Source: Clostridiales bacterium UBA6468 (GTDB lineage: Bacteria > Bacillota > Clostridia > Oscillospirales > Oscillospiraceae). From it: 17,060 bases of DNA. Shown here piece after piece: positions 1-7,935 of this stretch. The position numbers and the translations under genes are program-made. The notes under the pieces were generated by a model. The model did not search any database. It was not told the origin of the DNA and saw nothing but the letters and a program-made list of their open reading frames with translations. How positions within the stretch are numbered: position 1 is the stretch's first letter; the number at the start of each line of letters is the position of its first letter. The stretch is taken from NCBI GenBank assembly GCA_002436765.1, contig DJNI01000042.1:1-17060 (forward strand). The letters run 5' to 3'.

Positions 1-1743
1 TTCCGGGAGTTTTTCCCGGAAAACGCGGTGGAATACTTCATTTCCTACTACGATTACTACCAGCCGGAAGCCTACATCGCCCATACGGATACTTACATTG
101 AAAAGGATGCTTCCGTGAATGAGGAGATCGACCGCCTCCGTCACTCGGCGACGTCCGCACTGTTTGAGCGGCGGGACGTGATCGTGGTTTCCTCGGTCAG
201 CTGCCTGTACGGTCTGGGCGACCCCATCGACTATAAGAGCATGGTCATTTCCCTGCGGGTGGGGCAGGAGTACCCCCTGGACAGCGTACTGAAAAAGCTG
301 ACGGAAATCCGCTATGAGCGAAACGACCTGGATTTTTCCCGGAACAAGTTCCGTCTCCGGGGGGATACTCTGGAAATCTACCCCGCCTACTGGTCGGGGC
401 GTGCCATCCGGGTGGAGTTTTTCGGGGACGAGGTGGACAGGATCAGCGAGATCAACGCCGTTTCCGGCATTGCGGAGCGGTATGTTGACCATGTGGCCAT
501 CTATCCCGCCAGCCACTACGTTGCCTCCAAGGAAAAATTGCAGCGGGCCATGGTGGAGATTCAGCGGGAGTGCGACGATCAGGTGGCCTTCTTCCGTGCC
601 CACGACAAGCTCATCGAAGCCCAGCGCATCGCCCAGCGGACGGCCTATGATCTGGAAATGCTGACGGAAATCGGCTTCTGCAACGGCATCGAAAACTATT
701 CCAGGGTGATTCAGGGGCGCGCGCCGGGGACGCCGCCCACCACGCTGCTGGACTATTTCCCCAAGGACTACCTGATGTTCATCGACGAGAGCCACGTGAC
801 CCTGCCCCAGTGCCGCGCCATGTATGCCGGAGACCGGAGCCGGAAGGACGCGCTGGTGAATTACGGCTTCCGCCTGCCCTCGGCCTACGATAACCGCCCC
901 CTGAACTTTACGGAGTTCGACCAGAAGATCCATCAGGTGATCTATGTCTCCGCCACCCCCGGCGACTACGAGCGTACCCGCTCCGGCCAGACGGTGGAGC
1001 AGGTCATCCGTCCCACCGGGTTGCTGGACCCGGAGGTGGAGGTGCGTCCCATCGAGGGGCAGATCGACGACCTGATCGGGGAGATCAACGCCCGCACAGC
1101 AAAAAACGAGCGGGTTCTGGTGACGACCCTGACGAAGAAAATGGCGGAGGACTTGACGGTATACCTGCAAAAAGCGGGCATCAAGGTGCGCTATATGCAC
1201 TCGGACATCGGCGCCATGGAGCGGATGGAGATCATCCGGGACATGCGGATGGGAAAATTCGACGTGCTTGTGGGCATCAACCTGCTGCGGGAAGGTCTTG
1301 ACTTGCCGGAGGTCAGTCTGGTGGCCATTCTGGACGCGGACAAGGAGGGCTTCCTGCGCAGCGAGACCAGTCTCATTCAGACCATCGGCCGCGCCGCCCG
1401 GAACGCCGGGGGCAGGGTCATCATGTACGCCGACTCGGTCACCCCCGCCATGCGTGCGGCCATCGACGAGACAGCCCGCCGCCGGGAGATCCAGGACGCC
1501 TACAACAAGGCCCACGGGATCGTCCCGAAGACCATCATCAAGTCCGTGCGGGACCTGATCGAGATCTCGTCCCCCACCGCCGAGCGCAAGGGCAGAACCG
1601 GCGTGAAGATGACGAAGGCAGAGAAGGAAAAGGAGATCGCCCGTCTGGAAAAGCAGATGAAGGAAGCGGCGAAGATGATGGAATACGAGTACGCCGCCGT
1701 ACTGCGTGACCAGATCATCGAGCTTCGCGGAGATGGAACGTAA
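1..1743 (+). CDS. uvrB: UvrB, excinuclease ABC subunit B (5' end cut by window)
   Basis: UvrB is the DNA-damage verification helicase of nucleotide excision repair; it is loaded by UvrA and recruits UvrC for incision. The reading frame is open from base 1 (FREFFPENAVEYF...), so the ATG-less start belongs upstream. Aligned by eye with E. coli UvrB, about 76 N-terminal residues are missing, including the Walker A loop. Visible landmarks, in window residue numbers: the aromatic beta-hairpin SYYDYYQPEAY (15-25) that clamps DNA; the DEAD-type motif DESH (262-265); helicase motif V (LLREGLDLPEVSL); motif VI QTIGRAARN (from 460); and a C-terminal UVR motif (about 541-576) for UvrC/UvrA contact. The 580 residues present plus the missing part fit the usual length of about 660. 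In many bacteria uvrA lies next to uvrB, but here the gene is followed by a terminator and an unrelated two-component operon. Identification is very secure. Confidence 0.98.
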   Translation, partial: FREFFPENAVEYFISYYDYYQPEAYIAHTDTYIEKDASVNEEIDRLRHSATSALFERRDVIVVSSVSCLYGLGDPIDYKSMVISLRVGQEYPLDSVLKKLTEIRYERNDLDFSRNKFRLRGDTLEIYPAYWSGRAIRVEFFGDEVDRISEINAVSGIAERYVDHVAIYPASHYVASKEKLQRAMVEIQRECDDQVAFFRAHDKLIEAQRIAQRTAYDLEMLTEIGFCNGIENYSRVIQGRAPGTPPTTLLDYFPKDYLMFIDESHVTLPQCRAMYAGDRSRKDALVNYGFRLPSAYDNRPLNFTEFDQKIHQVIYVSATPGDYERTRSGQTVEQVIRPTGLLDPEVEVRPIEGQIDDLIGEINARTAKNERVLVTTLTKKMAEDLTVYLQKAGIKVRYMHSDIGAMERMEIIRDMRMGKFDVLVGINLLREGLDLPEVSLVAILDADKEGFLRSETSLIQTIGRAARNAGGRVIMYADSVTPAMRAAIDETARRREIQDAYNKAHGIVPKTIIKSVRDLIEISSPTAERKGRTGVKMTKAEKEKEIARLEKQMKEAAKMMEYEYAAVLRDQIIELRGDGT

Positions 1744-1757
1744 TCGTTAAGAGCTGA

Positions 1758-1789
1758 AAAGCCGCCGTTTTGCAGAAAACGGCGGCTTT
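1758..1789. terminator. Intrinsic terminator after uvrB
   Basis: A 14-bp perfect stem (1758-1771 with 1776-1789) and a GCAG tetraloop begin 14 bases after the uvrB stop. The stem is GC-rich in its middle and has A/T runs on both sides, so it could work in either direction. It separates uvrB from the regulator operon. Confidence 0.85.
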
Positions 1790-1801
1790 CATCACGAAAA
1801 C

Positions 1802-1845
1802 AGTAATATTTTGGTAAACACACAGACGTCGGGCTGTGCTATAAT
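1802..1845 (+). promoter_or_regulatory. Promoter of the two-component operon with candidate regulator-binding direct repeat
   Basis: An extended -10 is seen: TGC followed by TATAAT (1837-1845). There is no good -35 at 17 bp. Instead a direct-repeat block lies upstream: AGTAAT at 1802 and GGTAAACAC at 1813, 11 bp apart, which is one helical turn and typical for OmpR/PhoB-family tandem half-sites. The same GGTAAACAC stands exactly 27 bp before the -10 upstream of the lipoprotein gene. A weak -35 replaced by an activator site suggests positive autoregulation; that last step is inference. Confidence 0.7.
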
Positions 1846-1873
1846 AACCCAAACGCCGGATGGAGGGGATTCC

Positions 1874-2536
1874 ATGAGCAACCGAATTCTGATCATCGAG
1901 GACGACGCGGCCATTGCCGAGGTGCTGCGGCTGAATCTGGAATGCGCGGACTACTGCGTGACCGCCTTTGATAACGGTCTTGCCGCGTGGAACGCGCTGG
2001 AAGGAAACCATGACTATGATCTGGCCTTGCTTGACATGATGCTGCCGGGGGTGGACGGCTTTACCTTGCTTCCAAAGCTACAGGAATACGGAATCCCCGT
2101 CATCTGCCTGACCGCCATGAACGACGCCCAGCACGAGGTGCAGGGACTGCGGGGCGGCGCGGAGGATTACATCGCCAAGCCCTTCGACATGCTCGCCCTG
2201 ATGGTGCGCATGGAAAAGGTACTCAGGCGCAGCGGCAAATTCAGGGAAGTCTACCATTTCCGGGATCTGACGCTGGACAACGGCAACCGCCGCCTGAGCA
2301 GGAACGGGGAAGAAATCCCCCTGCCGCCGCTGGAATTTGACGTGCTGGCGGTGCTGATGAAGAACAAGAACCGCACGGTCTCCCGGGAACGCATTCTGAA
2401 CGAGATCTGGGGGCAGGACTATTTCGGAGACATCCGCACCGTGGACGTCCGCATTGCCAACCTCAGGAAAAAGCTGAACCTGTCCGAAGAAATCCGTACC
2501 ATCTCAAAGGCCGGCTACCGGTTGGAGGAACGATGA
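1874..2536 (+). CDS. OmpR/PhoB-family DNA-binding response regulator
   Basis: Cytoplasmic transcription factor activated by phosphorylation from the kinase encoded next to it. The receiver domain (about 3-118) has the acidic pocket ED-D near residues 9-11, the phospho-acceptor Asp54 in LALLDMMLPG, the switch Thr in CLTA and the conserved Lys in AKPFD. The C-terminal winged helix (about 125-218) shows the family signatures PPLEFDVLAVLM, VSRERILNEIWG and RTVDVRIANLRKKL. The ATG at 1874 was chosen because GGAGGGG lies 5 bases before it; an upstream in-frame GTG/ATG extension would start inside the promoter. At 220 aa it has normal length. Its stop overlaps the kinase start (ATGA), so the two are translationally coupled. 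The regulon probably includes itself and the downstream lipoprotein, judging from the shared repeats. Confidence 0.95.
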   Translation: MSNRILIIEDDAAIAEVLRLNLECADYCVTAFDNGLAAWNALEGNHDYDLALLDMMLPGVDGFTLLPKLQEYGIPVICLTAMNDAQHEVQGLRGGAEDYIAKPFDMLALMVRMEKVLRRSGKFREVYHFRDLTLDNGNRRLSRNGEEIPLPPLEFDVLAVLMKNKNRTVSRERILNEIWGQDYFGDIRTVDVRIANLRKKLNLSEEIRTISKAGYRLEER

Positions 2537-3918
2537 AGCTGAAAACAAAACTGACAATTCTCTGCGCGGCGCTGCTGTTCGCCGTGGCGGTGAGCCTGAC
2601 GGCGGCCATGCTCTGGCAGGTGCGGGAGCAGTCCTATGAAGCCCTTTTGGGGAGCACGGAGGAAACCCTGAACGACTTGGCGGAGGATTTCGGAACAGCC
2701 GTCTACCGCAGTCCCGCGGACGGCCTTGACGCCCTTTCCCGGAAAGCGCTGCTGACCTACTGCTTCCGTTCCTGCGGCGTGCCGGGAAGCGCCCTCGTTG
2801 TCAACGGAGAGTGCCTGAGCGCGTCCGCCCAGATCGACCCGGAAGAATATCTGGACGTCCATTACGGCGGCACGCAATCGGCCAGAGCTTATGTGGATGG
2901 AAAACATTTCCTGATTCTGGGCAAGGCCGCGGACATTCGGGAAATGGATTGCGGCGTGTATCTGGTGGCGGATGCCACCTACCTATATTCCCAGCTCTGG
3001 CAGCTCAGCGGGCGCTTTGCACTGCTGGCGCTGACCATTGGCCTTTTGGGGCTTGGGGCGGTTTCCTGGATGATCTCCCGGACGCTTCGCCCGCTGTCCC
3101 GGCTTTCGGAAGCCGCCGGCAGCATCGCGGACGGGAATTACAGCCGGCGCGTCCCCGTTGTCTCTCAGGACGAGGTGGGGGTTCTGGCGCAGAATTTCAA
3201 CCAGATGGCGCTGGCGGTGGAGACCCATGTAGACACCCTGCGGGAGCAGAACGAGCGGCAGAAGCTTTTCGTCGGTGCGGTCACCCACGAGCTGAAAACG
3301 CCCCTGACGTCTCTGCTCCTGAACGTGAACACCCTGCGAAATGTTTACCTTCCCGAAGAAAAGCAGGAGGCGCTGCTGGGCAGTATGGATGCCCGGCTCC
3401 ACTGGCTGGAAACCATGGTCAGAAAGCTCCTGACGCTGCTTTCCATGAAAAAGAACGCAAAGCTGGTGCCGGCATCCGTGCCGGAGCTGCTGACCCAGGT
3501 GCGGGAGCTGACCCGGCCGATCATGGAAAAGTACGGAACGTCTCTGGAAATCACCTGCAACGGGGACATCCTGTCCGTGGACAAGGATTTGATGTGCATT
3601 GCCCTTGTCAATCTCGTGGAAAACAGCGCCAAGGCCTCCGCCCCGGGGCAGACCATCCGGATTCAGGCGTCGGAGACGGGGTTCACCGTTACCGACCGCG
3701 GCCGGGGCATCCCCGAAAAAGACCTGCAAAGGGTGACCGACGCCTTCTACATGGGCGATCCCTCCCGGAGCAAGGCGAACGGCGGCTTCGGTCTGGGACT
3801 GGCGCTGGTGCGGGAGATCGCCGCCGTCCATGGCGGAACGCTGACGCTGGAAAGCACCGTTGGCGAGGGAACGACCGCCAGAATCGTCATCGGTAATCAA
3901 ACGGTAACGTGCCGGTAA
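2533..3918 (+). CDS. Membrane sensor histidine kinase (HAMP, HisKA, HATPase_c)
   Basis: Partner kinase of the preceding regulator. The 461-aa protein has a first membrane helix at about 7-28, an extracytoplasmic sensor region of about 130 residues (29-158) with no family I recognise, a second membrane helix at about 161-181, and a HAMP linker (about 183-236) beginning RTLRPLSRL. The H-box THELKTPLTSL contains the phosphorylated His252. The ATP-binding domain has an N-box (LVNLVENSAKAS), G1 (DRGRGIP) and G2 (GGFGLGLALV). All catalytic motifs look intact, so it should be an active kinase. The sensor region holds several cysteines (residues 77, 81, 94 and 140), which could form disulfides if exposed; this is only an observation. 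The gene starts on the ATGA overlap with the regulator, with GGAGG just upstream. The signal is unknown. Confidence 0.95.
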   Translation: MKLKTKLTILCAALLFAVAVSLTAAMLWQVREQSYEALLGSTEETLNDLAEDFGTAVYRSPADGLDALSRKALLTYCFRSCGVPGSALVVNGECLSASAQIDPEEYLDVHYGGTQSARAYVDGKHFLILGKAADIREMDCGVYLVADATYLYSQLWQLSGRFALLALTIGLLGLGAVSWMISRTLRPLSRLSEAAGSIADGNYSRRVPVVSQDEVGVLAQNFNQMALAVETHVDTLREQNERQKLFVGAVTHELKTPLTSLLLNVNTLRNVYLPEEKQEALLGSMDARLHWLETMVRKLLTLLSMKKNAKLVPASVPELLTQVRELTRPIMEKYGTSLEITCNGDILSVDKDLMCIALVNLVENSAKASAPGQTIRIQASETGFTVTDRGRGIPEKDLQRVTDAFYMGDPSRSKANGGFGLGLALVREIAAVHGGTLTLESTVGEGTTARIVIGNQTVTCR

Positions 3919-3946
3919 ACACTTCTGATTCAGACCGTGATATGCT
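3903..3946 (+). promoter_or_regulatory. Promoter of the lipoprotein gene with the same direct repeat as the regulator promoter
   Basis: GGTAAC (3903) and GGTAAACAC (3914) are spaced 11 bp apart, followed by an extended -10, TGA plus TATGCT (3938-3946). The distance from GGTAAACAC to the -10 hexamer is 27 bp, identical to the regulator promoter at 1813/1840. The repeats overlap the last codons of the kinase gene. The block is too similar in sequence and geometry to be easily dismissed, but no binding is demonstrated. Confidence 0.65.
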
Positions 3947-3976
3947 GGAGCCATCTAAAAGAAAGGACGTGTTACC

Positions 3977-5371
3977 ATGAAAAAGAAAACACTGCGGTTC
4001 GCCGCCTTCGCTCTGGCGCTTGCCATGCTGCCCGGATGCGGCAAAGGCCGGACGCCCGCCGAACCCACCACCGTCAATCAGGCGATGCTCCTTAAGCAGA
4101 GCGCCGAAGAGCAGACGGAGTACACCTTCCCGGAGAAATTCACCGGGGACTGGGTCAGTCAGGAGGGCAGGCTCACCATCCACGCTGACGCACAGGTGGT
4201 GGCGGAGCTGGGGACGGTGCTTCCCACCGCCACCGTGACGCCCCGGGATTTCACCCAGGAGGATGTGGACACCCTACTGCGGGTGCTACTGAAAGGACAG
4301 CCGCTTTACAGCACTGTCATGACGAAGCAGGAGTACCAGGATTCCATTGATTTTGTCAACTCCTCCGAATGGCACGCAGACCCGGACGCCCCGGAACAGA
4401 CGCCGGAGCAGCTGGAAGCGCGCCGTCAGGAGATCATCGCCTATTACACTGCGGAAATGGCAAAGGCGCCGGAGGAAAAGCCCGTCATCCACGGCTTTGA
4501 GGATTCCGGAACGCCCAATGAGATCAGCGGCGATGCGACCGTGGATGGAGCCAAGTACGAAGTCAACATCACGAACCGGCTCGGCGGATATCTGACGAGC
4601 GCGACGATCGTCAACAGCGACTTCAAGTATTACCGCAGCACCGACTGGGGCAGCATTTCCAAAGAGGACGCCATCGCCAAGGCGGACGGGGTGATGCAGG
4701 AGCTGGGTCTGGGCGATATGGTTCTGGCCGACGCGCAGCAGCCCAGAGAGGGCGAACGGAAGGGTACATGGGAGCTTTACTACACCCCCAGCATAAATGG
4801 CCTGCCCATTCCCGGCATCCGGGAGGATCGTGTGAGCAGCGACCCCGCCGTCGGGGAGGATCATCAGTACTGGACTTACCGCAGCTCCGAGGAAACCAAC
4901 GCGGATACCGTTTCCTGGTACATGGAAAGCGTCTGGATCACGGTGGGAAGGGACGGCATTCTTTCCTTCGAGTGGGATTCTCCCAGCACCGAGCCGGTCA
5001 TCAAGGAGGCGCAGACCGCCCTTATGCCCTTTGAAGACATTGCGTCCATAGCCAACACCATGCTGCCCGTGGTGGTCATCGGCCCGTCGGAAGCCCGCAG
5101 TCTTGTGGAGATCGACAAGAGCAACGGCGACGAGACATACATGGACGTGGAGATCACGAAGGTCTCGTTGTCCCTGATGCGCGTCCGGGACAAGGGTTCC
5201 TTGCAGGGGACGATCGTCCCCGTGTGGGATTTCTGGGGGACATGGGACTGGTACGAACCCGGAGACGACGCCTCGGATTCCATGAAAAAGGGCGCGACCT
5301 ACGTGACCCAGCCCATGCTGACCCTGAACGCCATCGACGGCAATGTGGTCAGCCGGATGTTTGGATACTGA
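3977..5371 (+). CDS. Large predicted lipoprotein of unknown function, linked to the two-component system
   Basis: 464 aa with a lipoprotein signal peptide: KKK start, hydrophobic core and lipobox LPGC, giving lipidated Cys21. The mature part is acidic and predicted to sit on the outer face of the cytoplasmic membrane. I recognise no catalytic motif. It may belong to the clostridial lipoprotein group annotated as DUF6034, but that is recall and not checked. It contains repeated Trp/Tyr-rich stretches (for example GTWELYYTP, WDFWGTWDWYEPGDD near the C-terminus) that suggest a beta-rich fold. The ATG at 3977 has GAAAGGA upstream at a suitable distance. It follows the kinase after 58 bp and has its own promoter bearing the presumed regulator site, so it is a likely output, or an accessory sensor, of that system. 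A strong terminator follows. Confidence 0.85.
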   Translation: MKKKTLRFAAFALALAMLPGCGKGRTPAEPTTVNQAMLLKQSAEEQTEYTFPEKFTGDWVSQEGRLTIHADAQVVAELGTVLPTATVTPRDFTQEDVDTLLRVLLKGQPLYSTVMTKQEYQDSIDFVNSSEWHADPDAPEQTPEQLEARRQEIIAYYTAEMAKAPEEKPVIHGFEDSGTPNEISGDATVDGAKYEVNITNRLGGYLTSATIVNSDFKYYRSTDWGSISKEDAIAKADGVMQELGLGDMVLADAQQPREGERKGTWELYYTPSINGLPIPGIREDRVSSDPAVGEDHQYWTYRSSEETNADTVSWYMESVWITVGRDGILSFEWDSPSTEPVIKEAQTALMPFEDIASIANTMLPVVVIGPSEARSLVEIDKSNGDETYMDVEITKVSLSLMRVRDKGSLQGTIVPVWDFWGTWDWYEPGDDASDSMKKGATYVTQPMLTLNAIDGNVVSRMFGY

Positions 5372-5388
5372 TTGCTGGGGAAAAAGAG

Positions 5389-5428
5389 CCGGGAGCAGTC
5401 CGAAACGGATTGCTCCCGGTGATTTTTT
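5389..5428. terminator. Bidirectional intrinsic terminator between convergent units
   Basis: A 14-bp stem with one G-T wobble (5389-5402 with 5406-5419) and an AAA loop is followed by T6 at 5423-5428 on the + strand and preceded by A5 at 5381-5385, which gives a T-run on the - strand. It serves both the lipoprotein gene and the convergent amino acid transporter operon. Confidence 0.88.
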
Positions 5429-5435
5429 GCAAAGG

Positions 5436-6263
5436 TCAGGACATCTTGGAAATATCCGTCCCGAAATACTTGACCGACAGCGCGCTCAGCGTCCCGTCGG
5501 CGTCCAGCTCCGCCAGCGCCTGGTTGATGGCCTCCAGCAGCGTTGCCGTGTCGGCGCCTTTGCGGACGGGGATGGCGACCTTCTCTACATCATCGGAATA
5601 GGCCGCGATTTTGATGTTGGCTTCGGGATGGGTCTTCTGATAGTCCGCAAAGACCACCTCCGCATTCAGCGTCGCGTCGATCCGGCCGGCCAGCAGCAGT
5701 TCAATGGTCTGGTTCAGATCATCCACGCCGGTGACGGTAGCGCCATAGGCCTCGGCCTGCTCGGCATAAGTGCTGGAAATGGTGTTGGCCGTCTTCTTGC
5801 CCTTCAGATCTTCCATGGAATGGATTTCGTCATAATCGCCCCGTACGATCACGGCGGTGCGGTTGTAGGCGTAGGGCGTGGTGAAATCGTACTTTTCCTG
5901 ACGCTCCGGGGTAATGCCCACGCCGTTGACCATAATGTCATAGCGCCCGGCGTCCAGACCGGCCAGCAGGCCGTCCCATTCGCCCTCCACAAAGGTGGCG
6001 GTCACGCCCAGCTTTTCCGCGATGGCTTTGCCGACCTCCACGTCGTACCCGACCAGCTCATCGTTTTCGTCGTGATAGGTCCAGGGCGCCCAGGTGCCCT
6101 CCATGGCGATCACGATCTCACCCTTTTCCTGAATCCGCGCCAGCAGATCACCGGCGGTCGCCTCGGTGGCCTGATCGCTGTTCTGGTAAGAGCAGCCGGT
6201 CAGAACGGCGGCTGCCAGCAGGACGAGGGACAGTAAGCGTGCTGCAATTCGATTCTTTTTCAT
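5436..6263 (-). CDS. Polar amino acid ABC transporter substrate-binding lipoprotein (SBP_bac_3; cystine-type likely)
   Basis: Periplasmic-type binding protein anchored by lipid: signal peptide with lipobox LTGC, lipidated Cys24. The mature domain (about 40-270) is a family 3 solute-binding fold, with the typical EGTWAPWTYHD...GYDVEVGKAIAEKLG entry, the EWDGLLAGLDAGRYDIM segment and the ITPERQEKYDFTTPY signature. These stretches resemble FliY/TcyA-type cystine binders most closely by eye, so cystine is my best substrate guess, but other polar amino acids cannot be excluded. It is the last gene of a three-gene operon, 23 bp after the ATPase, with AAGGAG about 10 bases before its ATG. Its position at the 3' end, after permease and ATPase, is less usual than binding protein first. 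275 aa, normal length. Confidence 0.93.
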   Translation of the reverse strand: MKKNRIAARLLSLVLLAAAVLTGCSYQNSDQATEATAGDLLARIQEKGEIVIAMEGTWAPWTYHDENDELVGYDVEVGKAIAEKLGVTATFVEGEWDGLLAGLDAGRYDIMVNGVGITPERQEKYDFTTPYAYNRTAVIVRGDYDEIHSMEDLKGKKTANTISSTYAEQAEAYGATVTGVDDLNQTIELLLAGRIDATLNAEVVFADYQKTHPEANIKIAAYSDDVEKVAIPVRKGADTATLLEAINQALAELDADGTLSALSVKYFGTDISKMS

Positions 6264-6286
6264 AGCTTGATACTCCTTTTGCGTTG

Positions 6287-7054
6287 TTATTGGGGTGCGT
6301 CAGAGGCTCCCATGGCATCCCCGCCGCTGACGGTATGCAAAAACGCGTGGGTGCGCATTTCCTGCGGATGTTCAAAAAATTCCCGAGAGGTGCCGGATTC
6401 CACCACCACGCCATGCTCCATAAAGACCACCTTATTGGAAACATTGCGGGCAAACCCCATTTCATGGGTGACCACCAGCATGGTCATGCCCTCCTCGGCA
6501 AGCTGGCGCATGACGGCCAGCACCTCGCCGGTCAGCTCCGGGTCGAGGGCGGAGGTCGGTTCGTCGAAATAAATGATCTCCGGCTGGGTGGCCAGCGCCC
6601 GGGCAATGGCAACGCGCTGCTGCTGTCCGCCGGAAAGCTGGCTGGGATAGTAGTCGCTGCGGTCGGCCATGCCGACCTTTTCCAGCATTTTTCGGCCGAT
6701 TTCCTCCGCTTCCGCCTTTGGCATTTTCCGGCCGATAATCAGCCCCTCCGTCACGTTTTGCAGAGCGGTCTTGTTGAGAAACAGATTGTAGTTCTGAAAA
6801 ACGAAGGCGGTCTTCTGCCGCAGGCGGGCAATGTCTTTTTTGGAGATTTTGCTTAAGTCAAACCGTTCCCCGTCGAACACCATTTCACCGCCGCTGGCCC
6901 TTTCCAGAAAGTTGATGCACCGCAGCAGCGTGGTTTTTCCGGAACCGCTGGGGCCGAGGATGGCGACTACGTCACCCTGTTCCACGGTCAGATCGATGCC
7001 CTTCAGCACCTCCAGATCGCCAAAGCTCTTTTTGATACCGTGCAGCTCCAGCAT
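6287..7054 (-). CDS. Polar amino acid ABC transporter ATP-binding protein (GlnQ/TcyC-like)
   Basis: Cytoplasmic ATPase that drives the importer encoded on either side. Motifs are complete: Walker A GPSGSGKT, Q-loop at VFQNYNLF, signature LSGGQQQR, Walker B IIYFDEPTSALDP and H-loop VVTHEMGFA. The strong similarity of these regions to GlnQ/HisP/YecC-type proteins places it in the polar amino acid group. The start ATG has a near-perfect GGAGGTGA six bases upstream, located inside the end of the permease gene; the two genes are separated by a single base, so they are co-transcribed and probably coupled. 255 aa; the C-terminus carries a short extra Gly/Ala-rich tail of about 10 residues compared with the 240-245 aa common in this family. 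Confidence 0.95.
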   Translation of the reverse strand: MLELHGIKKSFGDLEVLKGIDLTVEQGDVVAILGPSGSGKTTLLRCINFLERASGGEMVFDGERFDLSKISKKDIARLRQKTAFVFQNYNLFLNKTALQNVTEGLIIGRKMPKAEAEEIGRKMLEKVGMADRSDYYPSQLSGGQQQRVAIARALATQPEIIYFDEPTSALDPELTGEVLAVMRQLAEEGMTMLVVTHEMGFARNVSNKVVFMEHGVVVESGTSREFFEHPQEMRTHAFLHTVSGGDAMGASDAPQ

Positions 7055-7055
7055 C

Positions 7056-7817
7056 TTACTTCACCTCCTGCTTCTGATACGCGTTCAGCCGCTTTTCCCC
7101 ACGGCTTTGCAGCCATGTGAGGACGGTGGAGAACATCAGATAAATGACGCCCACCTCGATATACAGCGCCAGCGGCTCATAGGTGCGAGCCACGATACGC
7201 TGGGTGGTCATGAACATTTCCGATACGGTGATATTGGCCGCCAAAGAGGTGTCCTTCACCAGGGAGATCAGGGAGTTAGAGAGGGAGGGAAACGCCGTCC
7301 GCATGGCCTGAGGCAGAACGATGCGCCGCATGGTCTGCCAGTAGGTCATGCCCGCGCATTCTCCCGCTTCCAGCTGTCCCCGGGGAACGGATTCCAGCGC
7401 CGCCCGGACGGTTTCCGCGTCGTAAGCACCGGTGTTGACCGCAAAGACGATGACGGCGGCCGGAAACGGATTCAGCACAATGCCAATTTTGGGCAGACCG
7501 AAGAAGATCACAAACAGCTGCACCAGCAGGGGCGTTCCCCGGACGATCCAGATATAGAATCGGGCGAGGGGCGTCAGCACCGGCACGTGGGCAAACTGCA
7601 CCAGCGCGGTTGCCGTTGCAATGACCAGCGCCAGGGCAAAGGAGATGACGGTCAGCGGAATCGTCACGGTAATGCCGGGCAGCAGGATCTTCCAGAAGGA
7701 ATCCGCCAGGAGCGATACGATTCGTTCGCTCACGGCGCCCTGACCGCAGCCGGCCAGCACCAACAGCATAGCCGGCACCAGGATGATCAGCAAGTAGGAT
7801 TTTTTTGCTCTTTTCAT
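7056..7817 (-). CDS. Polar amino acid ABC transporter permease with lipobox-like N-terminus
   Basis: Membrane channel subunit of the importer. The permease domain (about 45-240) has several hydrophobic helices, the RGTPLLVQL motif typical of His/Glu/Gln-type permeases and the EAA loop (about 142-170: VPRGQLEAGECAGMTYWQT...LPQAMR) that docks the ATPase. The first 24 residues are odd: a basic start, a hydrophobic stretch and LAGC, which reads as a lipoprotein signal with Cys24, followed by only about 20 residues before the first permease helix. In some Firmicutes binding protein and permease are fused in one chain; here the signal is present but no binding domain is. The ATG at 7817 has GAAAGGG upstream. 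It is the first gene of the operon. Confidence 0.93.
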   Translation of the reverse strand: MKRAKKSYLLIILVPAMLLVLAGCGQGAVSERIVSLLADSFWKILLPGITVTIPLTVISFALALVIATATALVQFAHVPVLTPLARFYIWIVRGTPLLVQLFVIFFGLPKIGIVLNPFPAAVIVFAVNTGAYDAETVRAALESVPRGQLEAGECAGMTYWQTMRRIVLPQAMRTAFPSLSNSLISLVKDTSLAANITVSEMFMTTQRIVARTYEPLALYIEVGVIYLMFSTVLTWLQSRGEKRLNAYQKQEVK

Positions 7818-7858
7818 GTACGACCCTTTCTTACGCAGAAATTATGTATTTTCAGAAT

Positions 7859-7878
7859 GGAAAACGGCTTCCGTTTCC
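7859..7878 (-). promoter_or_regulatory. Possible operator near the transporter transcription start
   Basis: Imperfect palindrome GGAAAACGG-CTT-CCGTTTCC just downstream of the -10 box on the - strand. The position would suit a repressor or a small leader hairpin. I cannot assign a regulator. Confidence 0.35.
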
Positions 7879-7882
7879 GACC

Positions 7883-7911
7883 ATTATATCTCCAAAATGC
7901 AAATATCGCAA
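7883..7911 (-). promoter_or_regulatory. Sigma-A-type promoter of the amino acid transporter operon
   Basis: Reading the - strand: -35 TTGCGA (7906-7911), 17-bp spacer, -10 TATAAT (7883-7888). The transcription start would be about 60 bases before the permease ATG. Confidence 0.75.
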
Positions 7912-7935
7912 GTGCCTAAGGCAACACGGAACAAA

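Noticed and set aside
1..21. Inverted repeat TTCCGGGA...TCCCGGAA at the window start
   Set aside because: It lies within conserved uvrB codons (FREFFPE) and is explained by coding sequence.
2811..3954. Long open frames on both strands across the kinase gene (361 aa on +, 323 aa on -)
   Set aside because: Their composition is Arg/Pro/Gly- or Gln-rich with no domain, and the kinase frame has complete motifs; they are shadows of GC-rich coding sequence.
5343..6236. 297-aa open frame opposite the binding-protein gene
   Set aside because: It begins inside the lipoprotein gene, crosses a terminator, and overlaps a gene with clear family 3 binding-protein signatures.
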